A stretch of 64,000 nt of DNA from Chryseobacterium wanjuense (GTDB lineage: Bacteria; Bacteroidota; Bacteroidia; Flavobacteriales; Weeksellaceae): contig NZ_FOIU01000001.1 of the NCBI RefSeq assembly GCF_900111495.1, forward strand, positions 372,001 through 436,000. Reading direction: 5' to 3'. A model generated the notes under the pieces. It was not told where the DNA came from. It did not search any database and was given only the letters and a program-made list of their open reading frames with translations. This document shows, in pieces, positions 52,910 to 60,567 of the stretch. Within the stretch, counting starts at the first letter, position 1. The number at the start of each line of letters is the position of its first letter. Both the position numbers and the translations under genes were made by a program.

Positions 52910-53326
52910 TTAATACTTAATTTTAATTTCAATTAATTTTTTAAAATCATCCATCAAAGAACCATCCGTTACATCAATTCTGATTCCTCTGCCTTCAGCA
53001 TATTTTTTTGTGTTTTTAAGCTCTGTTATGATATGTTCGGAAATATTGCTGTTACAGATTTCTTCAAAAGCTTTTTCACCGAAAACAAAGCCGATTTTAA
53101 AAAACTGATCTCGAGGCAAAAGATAAACCAGCACCCTTTTTTTATCACTTATCCTGAAACCCCAGCCGAATTTTTGACCAGAAAAGTGCCAGTCGAAGCT
53201 TGATTCCGGGTATTTCTGTAAGGTAAAAGAAAAAAGTTCGTGCCAGAATGTATAATTTTTACCCAATGCTTTTTTAAGGTCATCGTCAGAAGGTTTAACG
53301 GTCTTGTCCGTAAAAATACTTGTCAT
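52910..53326 (-). CDS. DUF3788 family protein
   Basis: 138 residues: FWHELFSFTLQKYPESSFDW, HFSGQKFGWGFRIS, KRVLVYLLPRDQFFKIGFVFGEKAFEEI and GRGIRIDVTD are the usual DUF3788 segments. The fold is expected to resemble YdhG-type small cytosolic proteins of unknown role. It lies between the hydrolase and the intact AraC gene, all on the minus strand. Confidence 0.85.
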   Translation of the reverse strand: MTSIFTDKTVKPSDDDLKKALGKNYTFWHELFSFTLQKYPESSFDWHFSGQKFGWGFRISDKKRVLVYLLPRDQFFKIGFVFGEKAFEEICNSNISEHIITELKNTKKYAEGRGIRIDVTDGSLMDDFKKLIEIKIKY

Positions 53327-53385
53327 AAATTTTATTAATGAAAGATAAATTTAGAATAATTTTCAAAATTTCAAAAAGTTTTATT

Positions 53386-54306
53386 TCAATTAAATGATTG
53401 CCTGAATTCCAATGGAGAAACCTGGGTTTTACTTTTAAATAATTTGCTGAAAGACTGAGGATGCTCAAATCCCAGTTCATAAGCAATTTCGCTCACAGAG
53501 AGTTGTGTGGTAGACAATTTTTCTTTGGCCTTCTCAATAAGTTTTTCGTGAATATGTTGTTGGGTGCTTTGTCCCGTCAAAACTTTTAGTAATCCGGTTA
53601 GGTAACTTGGCGAAACATTGAGTTGGTCTGCCACGAACTGTACACTCGGTAATCCTTTTGTAATTAAATCTTCATTATTGAAATAATCGGTTAATAATTT
53701 TTCTAATGAATCAAGGATTTTATGATTGGAAATTTTTCGTGTAATAAACTGTCTTTGATAAAAACGTTCAGCATAATTAAGCAATGTTTCTATTTGTGAA
53801 ATAATAATATTCTGGCTGAATTTATCAATATTCGAATGATATTCCTGTTGAATATTTTCTATGATCTGATGAAGGATTGTCTCTTCTTTTTCGGAAAGAA
53901 ATAAGGCTTCATTCACAGAATAATCAAAAAAATCATAGTTTTTAATATTTTTGGCTAAAGAGGTGTTCCAGAGAAAATCGGGATGAATCAGTAAAATCCA
54001 TCCCGTATGTTGTGCTCTCTTGTGGGTTTCAGGATCAATGGTGACCCCAAAAACCTGTCCCGGAGCCATAAAAAACATCACGCCTTCATCAAAATCATAT
54101 TCCTGCTGACCATATTTTATTTTGGCATTGGAAGTTCTTTTGATGGAAATTGAATAAAAATCAAGAATCCAGCTCACTTCCTGAATATCCACATCATGTT
54201 TGATGGTGCTGTAATCCACAATACTGATCAACGGATGCTGAGGCTTCGGAAGCCCCCGAAACTGATGAAATTCCTGAATTGTTTTTATTCTAATCGGCTG
54301 TTTCAT
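53386..54306 (-). CDS. AraC-family transcriptional regulator
   Basis: 306 residues. The N-terminal 180 or so are a cupin-like effector-binding region (GVMFFMAPGQVFGVTIDPET...), and the last 100 an AraC double helix-turn-helix (QFVADQLNVSPSYLTGLLKV, then LSVSEIAYELGFEHPQSFSKL). It is the intact relative of the fragment at 51679. The genes it controls are not evident; the hydrolase and DUF3788 genes downstream are possible. Confidence 0.9.
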   Translation of the reverse strand: MKQPIRIKTIQEFHQFRGLPKPQHPLISIVDYSTIKHDVDIQEVSWILDFYSISIKRTSNAKIKYGQQEYDFDEGVMFFMAPGQVFGVTIDPETHKRAQHTGWILLIHPDFLWNTSLAKNIKNYDFFDYSVNEALFLSEKEETILHQIIENIQQEYHSNIDKFSQNIIISQIETLLNYAERFYQRQFITRKISNHKILDSLEKLLTDYFNNEDLITKGLPSVQFVADQLNVSPSYLTGLLKVLTGQSTQQHIHEKLIEKAKEKLSTTQLSVSEIAYELGFEHPQSFSKLFKSKTQVSPLEFRQSFN

Positions 54307-54342
54307 AATACGACTAAGTTAAATGTTTTTTCATGATCTCAA

Positions 54343-54542
54343 CCTAGGAAATTGGAGCGTTAAGAAAATTAAAGCTTCATCCGTTAAGAAATTCCCACTG
54401 TCTGAAGCGCGACTAAAATATTGAACCGAAGAACAAATAATAAACTCGCGCAAGTTTTGAAAATTTTAGGATGAAGTTTTAATTTTTAGTGGAAATTTCC
54501 AAGTCTTGACTTTTTGTTTCTTTTGTGTCAGGACAAAAGAAA
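54343..54542. repeat. Inverted repeat arm, left (IR-L), about 200 bp
   Basis: It starts cctaggaaattggagcgtta and ends tgtcaggacaaaagaaa. In reverse complement it matches 56360-56555 at roughly 85-90% over the whole length, with few gaps. Its inner end lies directly against the stop codon of the NmrA-like gene (54543). Confidence 0.85.
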
Positions 54543-55442
54543 TTAATTAAAATATACTTTAGCAAAATCCTTAGCAAAATCTTTCACCTTAATTTTTCCT
54601 AAAACCGGTCTGTTCTTAAAATAATCTTCATATAAAATATTACCTTTTCTTGCTGCATTCATTTCAACGAAACCTTTTGCCGTTTGCGGATTCATTCCTG
54701 CATTGATGAGGTTATTCAACAAATCCTCGTCAGAAATTTTCAGCCATTTCAGGTCGGGTTGACCAATGGCTTCTCCTAAAGTTTCAGCGATTTCGTTGGG
54801 TGAAATTTCTTCACTGGCAACGTATCGGATTTCCCTCCCGTTGAACGGTTTTTCCATTTCTTCTGCAATGGCAGATGCAATATCTTTCGGCGAAACCCAA
54901 GGTTCTTTTTCATCTCCACCATAGTTTTGGATGATCAGATTTTGCGATTTTATAGTTGGAATAAAGGCAAACATATTGTAATAAAATCCAACAGGACGCA
55001 TGAATTTAATCGAAACATCCTCAGGAAGTTCATTAAAAACTTTCTCAATTTCATAATGAAAGGCCAGGATTCCGTTTCCTGTTTTCATGTGTGCGCCGAT
55101 ACTGCTTAAATGGATAATATTTTTCACTCCCGATTTCTCAATAGCTTCTTTATAATTTTTACCAATCTGGATATTTTCCTGAATAAAATTAATTTCATGA
55201 TTAAAGAAAACTCCATGATTGATGGCTTCCATGGCGTAGATAATATCTGCTCCTTTGAAAGTTTGGGTTAGAAAATCCACATCTTCCATCGTTCCGATTG
55301 CTGTTTTGGCTCCTAATTTTTCAATTTCAGATTTTCTTTCCGGATTGCTGCTGATGACGGTTACGTCATGTCCTTTGCTTACTAATTCTTCTGTTAATGG
55401 TTTACTGATATTCCCCAATGAACCCGTTACAATAATTTTCAT
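54543..55442 (-). CDS. NmrA-like NAD(P)-binding protein
   Basis: 299 residues. Rossmann motif IIVTGSLGNISKPLTEEL near the N-terminus, then ADIIYAMEAINHG, NIIHLSSIGAHMKTG and WVSPKDIASAIAEEM, the pattern of atypical NmrA/NAD(P)H quinone reductase-like proteins. It may act as a redox-sensing or quinone reductase protein. It is the second gene of the module bounded by the inverted repeats, following the AraC gene at 55555 on the same strand. Confidence 0.88.
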   Translation of the reverse strand: MKIIVTGSLGNISKPLTEELVSKGHDVTVISSNPERKSEIEKLGAKTAIGTMEDVDFLTQTFKGADIIYAMEAINHGVFFNHEINFIQENIQIGKNYKEAIEKSGVKNIIHLSSIGAHMKTGNGILAFHYEIEKVFNELPEDVSIKFMRPVGFYYNMFAFIPTIKSQNLIIQNYGGDEKEPWVSPKDIASAIAEEMEKPFNGREIRYVASEEISPNEIAETLGEAIGQPDLKWLKISDEDLLNNLINAGMNPQTAKGFVEMNAARKGNILYEDYFKNRPVLGKIKVKDFAKDFAKVYFN

Positions 55443-55554
55443 TTTGTTTGATTTTTATTGAAACAAAGTTCAGGATTACAGCAAAGTTGTGCGTAGCCGA
55501 ATCTACTTTTTGTGTAGCCGAAAAATATTAGGTAGATACCTTAAACAAATAACC

Positions 55555-56349
55555 TTAAACTTTAAACTTATTTACCTCCGACGGCGAGACCCCAAACTCT
55601 TTTTTAAAAACATAAGAAAAATGAGAAAGGTCTTCAAAACCAAGATCAACATAGATGTCGGTCGGTTTTTTATGTTCTTTATCTAATAGAAAATAGGCCT
55701 CCTGAAGTCTTCTGTTCATCAACCATTTTCCGGGTGAAGTGTTGAAAATTGCTTTAAATTCCCTTTTAAAAGTGGATAAACTTCTTCCCGTCATAAATGC
55801 AAAACGTTCGAGACTGATGTTGAATTTATAATTATGATTCATAAATAATTCCAGATCAATTTTATGAGGAACATTGAAATTGAAGAAAATATTTTTCAGA
55901 TCAGGATTGTTCTTTAGCAAAATCATCAGCAATTCTTCCCGCTTGATATCGACAAAAACATCATCCAGCTGCTCTGTCCCATTATAATAAGGCTCCAAAG
56001 ACTGAATGAAATTTTTAATCAGTTTATCTTCATTAATGAATAAAAAAGAATCGGTATTATCTGTCGGTTCAGTCTGATAAGGATGGCGTTCGAGAAATTT
56101 CTTTAAAAATTTTTCATCAAAAGCAATGATTACCTTTTCAAAAGCCCCGTCTTCTTTGTATTTTGTATAACGAACCAAATGATTTTTCCGCGCAATGCAG
56201 TAATCGCCGGGTTTCATCGAGTAATGCCTGTAACCATCATACGAGACCATCGATCCTTTAAGTAAAAACAAAAAGAAATGTTCCGGGATAAATTGCTCCG
56301 GTGAAATTTCGGGACCTAAATGACAGGAGTGGAGATTGTTGAATTTCAT
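55555..56349 (-). CDS. AraC-family transcriptional regulator
   Basis: 264 residues from the ATG at 56349 (MKFNNLHSCHLGPEISPEQF); an upstream in-frame start would lie in the inverted repeat. The N-terminal cupin part has FFLFLLKGSMVSYDGYRHYSM; the C-terminal HTH has NISLERFAFMTGRSLSTFKREF and PTDIYVDLGFEDLSHFSYVFKKEFGVSPSEV. It probably controls the NmrA-like gene 112 bp downstream, since this regulator-reductase pairing is common. Both genes lie between the inverted repeats. Confidence 0.88.
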   Translation of the reverse strand: MKFNNLHSCHLGPEISPEQFIPEHFFLFLLKGSMVSYDGYRHYSMKPGDYCIARKNHLVRYTKYKEDGAFEKVIIAFDEKFLKKFLERHPYQTEPTDNTDSFLFINEDKLIKNFIQSLEPYYNGTEQLDDVFVDIKREELLMILLKNNPDLKNIFFNFNVPHKIDLELFMNHNYKFNISLERFAFMTGRSLSTFKREFKAIFNTSPGKWLMNRRLQEAYFLLDKEHKKPTDIYVDLGFEDLSHFSYVFKKEFGVSPSEVNKFKV

Positions 56350-56359
56350 ATTATTTATT

Positions 56360-56555
56360 TTTCTTTTGTCTTGACACAAAAGAAACAAAAGGTCAAGACT
56401 TGGAAACTTTCACTAAAAATTAAAATTTAATCTTAAAATTCCCAAAACTAGCGCGAGTTTATTGTTTGTTCTTCGGTTCAATATTCTAGTCGCGCTTCGG
56501 ACAGTGGAAATTTTTTAACGGATTAATTTTTTTCTTAACGCTTCAGTTTCCTAGG
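56360..56555. repeat. Inverted repeat arm, right (IR-R), about 196 bp
   Basis: It starts tttcttttgtcttgacac and ends cgcttcagtttcctagg, the reverse complement of IR-L at 54343. The inner end lies 10 bp before the AraC start codon, so the two arms enclose the AraC and NmrA-like genes almost exactly. It contains cgcgactagaatattgaacc in inverted form, also in IR-L. Confidence 0.85.
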
Positions 56556-56634
56556 TCGTTTTTACTGTTTGTTGAAGTTTAACTATTGGTTTCTAATGAG
56601 TTTCTTCCTCAAATTTAATAAAATTTTGAACTTC

Positions 56635-56757
56635 GTCATTTCGAGTAGATTTTGTAAAAATCGTAGCGAGAAACTTTTAAATATAATCTTGACAAAAATT
56701 CTCGATACAAAATTATTCTTCATTTGATTACAAATAATTTCTACTCGAATTGACGGA
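56635..56757. repeat. Inverted repeat, cgtcatttcgagtagattt type
   Basis: cgtcatttcgagtagatttt is mirrored by aatttctactcgaattgacgg about 95 bp away. It belongs to the dispersed stem-loops and lies just after the aldehyde reductase gene. Confidence 0.6.
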
Positions 56758-56771
56758 ATGTTATAGTTCTT

Positions 56772-57740
56772 TTACTTAATCATCAAACTGTCGGCGCTTG
56801 CCAATAAAGCTTCTTCACGCGTTCTTGGGTTCCAGTGGAGGATGGTTTTTGCTTTTTTATTGGACATTTCTTTGTAGAATTCCTGTCCGATAGGCTCTAA
56901 TTTCTGAATCTTTGCCGTGTATTGTGGTCTTTCTTTTTTGAACAATTCGGCAACGTCGTAGAAACTCATTACTCCGTCTGAAGTGGCGATAAAACGTTCT
57001 CCGGCAGCTTCAGGACTCAACATTGCTTTGATGTGAATATCTGCGACATCTCTCACATCTACAACGCCCATCGTGAAAGTTGGAGTGTATTCCAGGTTTC
57101 CGTTCAGGATGCCGGAAACGGCAACATCAAGCGAAGCAGAAGTAATTCCGCCAATTGAAGGACCAAAAATCCCGACTGGATTGATGACCGTAAGTTCCAA
57201 ACCATTCCCTTCTTTTTCGATAAATTCCCAGGCGGATTTTTCAGCAACGGTTTTTGATTTGATGTAAGCTGGAAGTTCGGCATTCGCATCCGTCCAATCT
57301 TCTTCCGTGAAAACATGATCTTTGATATCAATACTGTAGCCGACTGCTGCGAAAGAAGAGGTGAGAACCACTCTTTTTACCCCCGCATCACGCGACGCCT
57401 TCAAAACACGCAATGCACCGTCTCTTGCGGGAATGATGAGTTCGTTTTCATCTTTCGGATCTTGAGCAGGGAAGGGCGATGCGACGTGAAGGACATAATC
57501 GCAATCTTTTACGGCTTCATCCCAGTTGTTATCGCTTGTAAGATCAGCTTCAATGAATGAAAGGTGCGAGAAATCTGTAATTCCTCCTTCTTCCAATGCT
57601 TTTACAATATTTTCTTTTTTTGAAAGTGAGCGAAGTGTTGTTTTCACTTCATAACCTTGTTGAAGCATTTGCAGCACAGTATGAACTCCCAAAAATCCTG
57701 TTCCTCCCGTTACCAAAACTGTTTTCTTTGTATTTTCCAT
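56772..57740 (-). CDS. NAD(P)-dependent aldehyde reductase (dihydroflavonol reductase-like)
   Basis: 322 residues, extended SDR. TGGTGFLGVHTVLQMLQQG at 11-29 binds NADP, VLHVASPFPAQDPKDE and VLTSSFAAVGYS form the active-site strands, and YIKSKTVAEKSAWEF holds the catalytic YxxxK. The closest group by pattern is the aldehyde/methylglyoxal reductase branch of the dihydroflavonol reductase family. Monocistronic. Confidence 0.9.
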   Translation of the reverse strand: MENTKKTVLVTGGTGFLGVHTVLQMLQQGYEVKTTLRSLSKKENIVKALEEGGITDFSHLSFIEADLTSDNNWDEAVKDCDYVLHVASPFPAQDPKDENELIIPARDGALRVLKASRDAGVKRVVLTSSFAAVGYSIDIKDHVFTEEDWTDANAELPAYIKSKTVAEKSAWEFIEKEGNGLELTVINPVGIFGPSIGGITSASLDVAVSGILNGNLEYTPTFTMGVVDVRDVADIHIKAMLSPEAAGERFIATSDGVMSFYDVAELFKKERPQYTAKIQKLEPIGQEFYKEMSNKKAKTILHWNPRTREEALLASADSLMIK

Positions 57741-57849
57741 TTTTATTTAAATTTTACAGTACAAAGTTGGGGAATATTTGGAGTGGGGATTTTGTTGTGG
57801 GGTTCAATTTTTGTTTGTTGTGGAGGTCAATAATTTTTAAGTTAATAAC

Positions 57850-57881
57850 AAAAAAATCCCTCACGAAAAACCGCGAGAGAT
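57850..57881 (-). terminator. Terminator of the SDR gene
   Basis: atccctcacg/cgcgagagat stem, followed by T7 on the minus strand. Confidence 0.7.
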
Positions 57882-57921
57882 CAAATAAAATATATGGAAT
57901 ATTCCTTTTCAGGAAAGACTT

Positions 57922-58659
57922 TTAATTATTGAAAGTAGCGAAAGCGCCTTCCGAAGCGGCAAAGAAATTATCATACAACAAACCTGTATTTCCTACACGA
58001 ATTTCGTAGATGTTTTCCTGAAGTGCTTTTACAAAGTCATTGGCAACATCTGAAGCAGGAATTCCGTTTTCTCTGCCTCCGATTTCTACAGAAAAATCTG
58101 TGTTTACCAAAGGTGGCATTAATTCAAACACTTTTACATTGGTATCTTTTGCCAGCTGATATCTTAAAATTCTTGTGTGAGAGTGAAGTGCTGCTTTTGA
58201 ATCTGAATAGGTCGGAACATGTGAACCCGGAACGAAGCCTACAATTGAAGAAACGTTGACAATCGCTGCTTCAGTTTGTTCTTTTAATAAAGGAAGAAAT
58301 TTTTCTGTCAGTCTGATCGGGGCAAAATAATTTGTTGTAAATTCAGCCAATGCTTTGCTGTACGTGTCAGAATTTTCTGAAATGGTGTAATAATGGGCAT
58401 GACCTGCATTGTTGATCAGGATATTCAAACCTCCGAAAGTTGTTTTTACTTCGTCGTACAGTCTGTTGATGTCACTTTCATTCGTAATATCAGCCTGAAT
58501 GGTGAAAACATTTTCTAAATCTTTTGCCGCAGCGTCTAATTTTTCTTTGTTTCGTCCAACAATGATAATTTTATTTGCCGGACTTAATGCTTTTGCAATT
58601 TCTAAACCGATTCCTGAACCTCCGCCAGTGATCAAAATGGTGTTGTTTGTAATGTTCAT
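57922..58659 (-). CDS. Short-chain dehydrogenase (DltE-like)
   Basis: 245 residues, classical SDR. TGGGSGIGLEIAKAL at 11-25, LNILINNAGHAHY, VNVSSIVGFVPGS with catalytic Ser, and TYSDSKAALHSHTR with catalytic Tyr and Lys. It resembles SDR proteins of the DltE group. The promoter contains an 18-bp operator (58700-58717) identical in plan to one in front of the TetR gene at 58841, so TetR should repress it. Possible function is reduction of a toxic carbonyl. Confidence 0.9.
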   Translation of the reverse strand: MNITNNTILITGGGSGIGLEIAKALSPANKIIIVGRNKEKLDAAAKDLENVFTIQADITNESDINRLYDEVKTTFGGLNILINNAGHAHYYTISENSDTYSKALAEFTTNYFAPIRLTEKFLPLLKEQTEAAIVNVSSIVGFVPGSHVPTYSDSKAALHSHTRILRYQLAKDTNVKVFELMPPLVNTDFSVEIGGRENGIPASDVANDFVKALQENIYEIRVGNTGLLYDNFFAASEGAFATFNN

Positions 58660-58699
58660 AATAATTTGTTTTTGTTTAAGTTATATTTAAATTTATAAA

Positions 58700-58717
58700 T
58701 TGTACTATTTGGTACAA
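58700..58717. promoter_or_regulatory. TetR operator in front of the SDR gene
   Basis: ttgtactatttggtacaa, imperfect dyad. It lies 41 bp before the SDR start, between a TTG and a TAAATTTA near-consensus -7 element on the minus strand, so binding would block the promoter. Confidence 0.8.
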
Positions 58718-58744
58718 AATTGAGTAAAAAATTTTTGCTTGTCT

Positions 58745-58840
58745 AAGCTGGAAGCTGATGAGGAGTGTTGGAAGTTATCTTCAGACTGCTTATTTAATAT
58801 AGTTAGTAACCTCCAGCCTCAAACTTCCAGCTTCCATCCT
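58745..58840. repeat. Intergenic inverted repeat (family C, copy 2)
   Basis: agctggaagctgatgagg and ggaagtt are mirrored by aacttccagcttccatcct. The same unit as at 14804. It ends exactly where the TetR stop codon begins. Confidence 0.65.
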
Positions 58841-59425
58841 CTATTCCAACATCTTCAAATTCATTTCTATCAAGGAGCGCAGGATTTTTGGTGAGTTTTC
58901 CATGCGTCTTGTGACGTGAACTCCGTTCCAGAGATTGGTGAGATGCCAAGCCAGAATCTCAGGATCTTCTGCATTTTTAATTTGGCCTGTTTCCTGTGCT
59001 TTCCGGATTTCTTCGGCAAAAAGCTGCTGCAATTTTCTTAATATTTTTGCAGAAATTCTTTTTATATCTTCATCTTTTTCCGACAGCTGAACCAATGAAT
59101 TTCCTAAATAACAGCCTCTTTCTTTCTCGCAATCTGAGGAATCGGCCTGCATTAAAAAAAACTTTTTGATGAATTCAATTCCGTTTCCAGATTTTGCCAT
59201 TCCTTCTGCCAGTTTTTTGTAAAAATTTTCAGAAAACTGTTCGATTGATTTGATGTACAATTCCTGTTTTCCTCCTTTGAAAGCCAAATAAAAACTTCCT
59301 TTTCCTATTCCCATGGCATTTAGCAATTCGTCTGCGGAAGCGGTGTCGTAGCCTTTATTTCTAAAGACTTCGGTTGCTTTTTGGATCGCTTCCTGTTCGT
59401 CGAATATTTTTGGTCTTCCTGCCAT
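58841..59425 (-). CDS. TetR-family repressor
   Basis: 194 residues from the ATG at 59425 (MAGRPKIFDEQEAIQKATEV). The HTH is ATEVFRNKGYDTASADELL, then NAMGIGKGSFYLAFKGGKQEL, and the C-terminal ligand domain includes a cysteine pair (SDCEKERGCYLG). An earlier in-frame start would add 7 residues. The gene carries its own operator 32 bp upstream, and the identical-plan operator of the SDR gene suggests it controls both. The cysteine pair may serve as a redox or electrophile sensor (inference). Confidence 0.9.
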   Translation of the reverse strand: MAGRPKIFDEQEAIQKATEVFRNKGYDTASADELLNAMGIGKGSFYLAFKGGKQELYIKSIEQFSENFYKKLAEGMAKSGNGIEFIKKFFLMQADSSDCEKERGCYLGNSLVQLSEKDEDIKRISAKILRKLQQLFAEEIRKAQETGQIKNAEDPEILAWHLTNLWNGVHVTRRMENSPKILRSLIEMNLKMLE

Positions 59426-59456
59426 TTCTTTATTTTGATGAGACAAAGGTATATAA

Positions 59457-59474
59457 TTGTACCGATTAGTACAA
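59457..59474. promoter_or_regulatory. TetR operator in front of the TetR gene (autoregulation)
   Basis: ttgtaccgattagtacaa; the arms ttgtac and gtacaa match the SDR operator exactly. On the minus strand it lies between a TTG and the -7 element TACCTTTG (59444-59451), which implies direct repression of its own gene. Confidence 0.8.
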
Positions 59475-59543
59475 AATAAAATTTCAAATATCTTTTATAG
59501 TTTTTGTCAATAACGATTTATTTGTTGGTTGTTTTTTGTTGGA

Positions 59544-59690
59544 AAACGCAAAGACGCAAGGATTTTTAAAATACTATATTTTTTAAGGCGCAAAGATTTT
59601 ATCTACGATAAAATTTCGTTGAATATTGGAATCTTTGATTTCTTGTGCCTTAAAAACAGTCTTTAATTAATAAAACTTGCGTCTTTACGT
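59544..59690. repeat. Inverted repeat, cgcaaagacgcaag type
   Basis: aaaacgcaaagacgcaagg at one end and cttgcgtctttacgtt at the other, with an inner aggcgcaaagatttt partially mirrored by aatctttgatttcttgtgcctt. Located between the TetR and acetyltransferase genes. Confidence 0.65.
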
Positions 59691-59707
59691 TAATGAAAAA
59701 TTTACTC

Positions 59708-60250
59708 TTAAGTTAAGATATCAAAACTCATGAACAAAGCTGTTTCCGTGGAGTCTTTGTACAGTTTTGTATTGATTCCTGTAAAACGGAAACCTGCATT
59801 CTGATAAAATTTGATGGCGGGATAATTGGTGTTCTGAGTTTCCAGTTCGACCAGTCTGCATTGGAGTTCTCGCGCTTTTCGGTTGATATTTTTAATGAAT
59901 AATTTCCCGATACTTTGTCCACGATATTTCTCATCAATTAAAATATTCTCAATAAAGAGACTGTTGTTCCATTCTCTGAAATCACAGATTGCCCAACCGA
60001 TTAATTCGTCATTTTCAAAAGCTCCGAATGAGTTTCCTTGCAAAATAATTTCATGAAGTTCGTGGATATCGTCGGAATTTGTTTCCCAGATTTTTTTATA
60101 GTATTGATTTTTTTCTCTTAAGCTGAATTCAAAAGAACTCCCGATTTCAATGGCAGAAACGGCGAAAATTTTATCGGTTTCATAGCCGTTGAATCCCCAG
60201 TTGAGGGTGGGGTTGGTGGTGAGAGGTTCAAGTTTTTTAATCTCGATCAT
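59708..60250 (-). CDS. GNAT-family N-acetyltransferase
   Basis: 180 residues. The acetyl-CoA motif A is IENILIDEKYRGQSIGKLFI (Q/RxxGxG/A type) and motif B LVELETQNTNYPAIKFYQNAGFRFTG; the C-terminus is family-typical. It acetylates an amine on a small molecule or protein, identity unknown. Monocistronic. Confidence 0.9.
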   Translation of the reverse strand: MIEIKKLEPLTTNPTLNWGFNGYETDKIFAVSAIEIGSSFEFSLREKNQYYKKIWETNSDDIHELHEIILQGNSFGAFENDELIGWAICDFREWNNSLFIENILIDEKYRGQSIGKLFIKNINRKARELQCRLVELETQNTNYPAIKFYQNAGFRFTGINTKLYKDSTETALFMSFDILT

Positions 60251-60538
60251 TATGCAGAGGGATATTTATAAATTTAGTACAAAAAGATACAAAAGCTAGT
60301 ATTGAACAATTTACAGTTTAGTTCTTTGAAAACAAAAGTATTCAAAAGAATAAAAATCATAACTTATGTGTTTATCTTTTATATCTTTTGTGGTTAAATA
60401 AAAAATTTGAAAAGAACAGATTATATTTTACAAGTTCTATTGTTAGTTTTTACTCGCTTGTTGTTTTAATAATACTCTAAATAAAATATAACAATCAAAA
60501 TTAATTATAATTTCACATACCCAAATCATCAAAACCCG

Positions 60539-60546
60539 TACATTTG
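60539..60546 (+). promoter_or_regulatory. -7 element (TACATTTG) of the pafA promoter
   Basis: A perfect TAnnTTTG match 22 bp before the ATG at 60568. The preceding 280 bp (60251-60538) hold AT-rich sequence and a cttttgtggtt half unit; no gene is seen. Confidence 0.5.
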
Positions 60547-60567
60547 TTCCCAATAAAAATTTACCAG

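Noticed and set aside
54343..56555. Complete IS or composite transposon
   Set aside because: No transposase or recombinase is present between or beside the inverted repeats, and no short target duplication is apparent at the outer ends.
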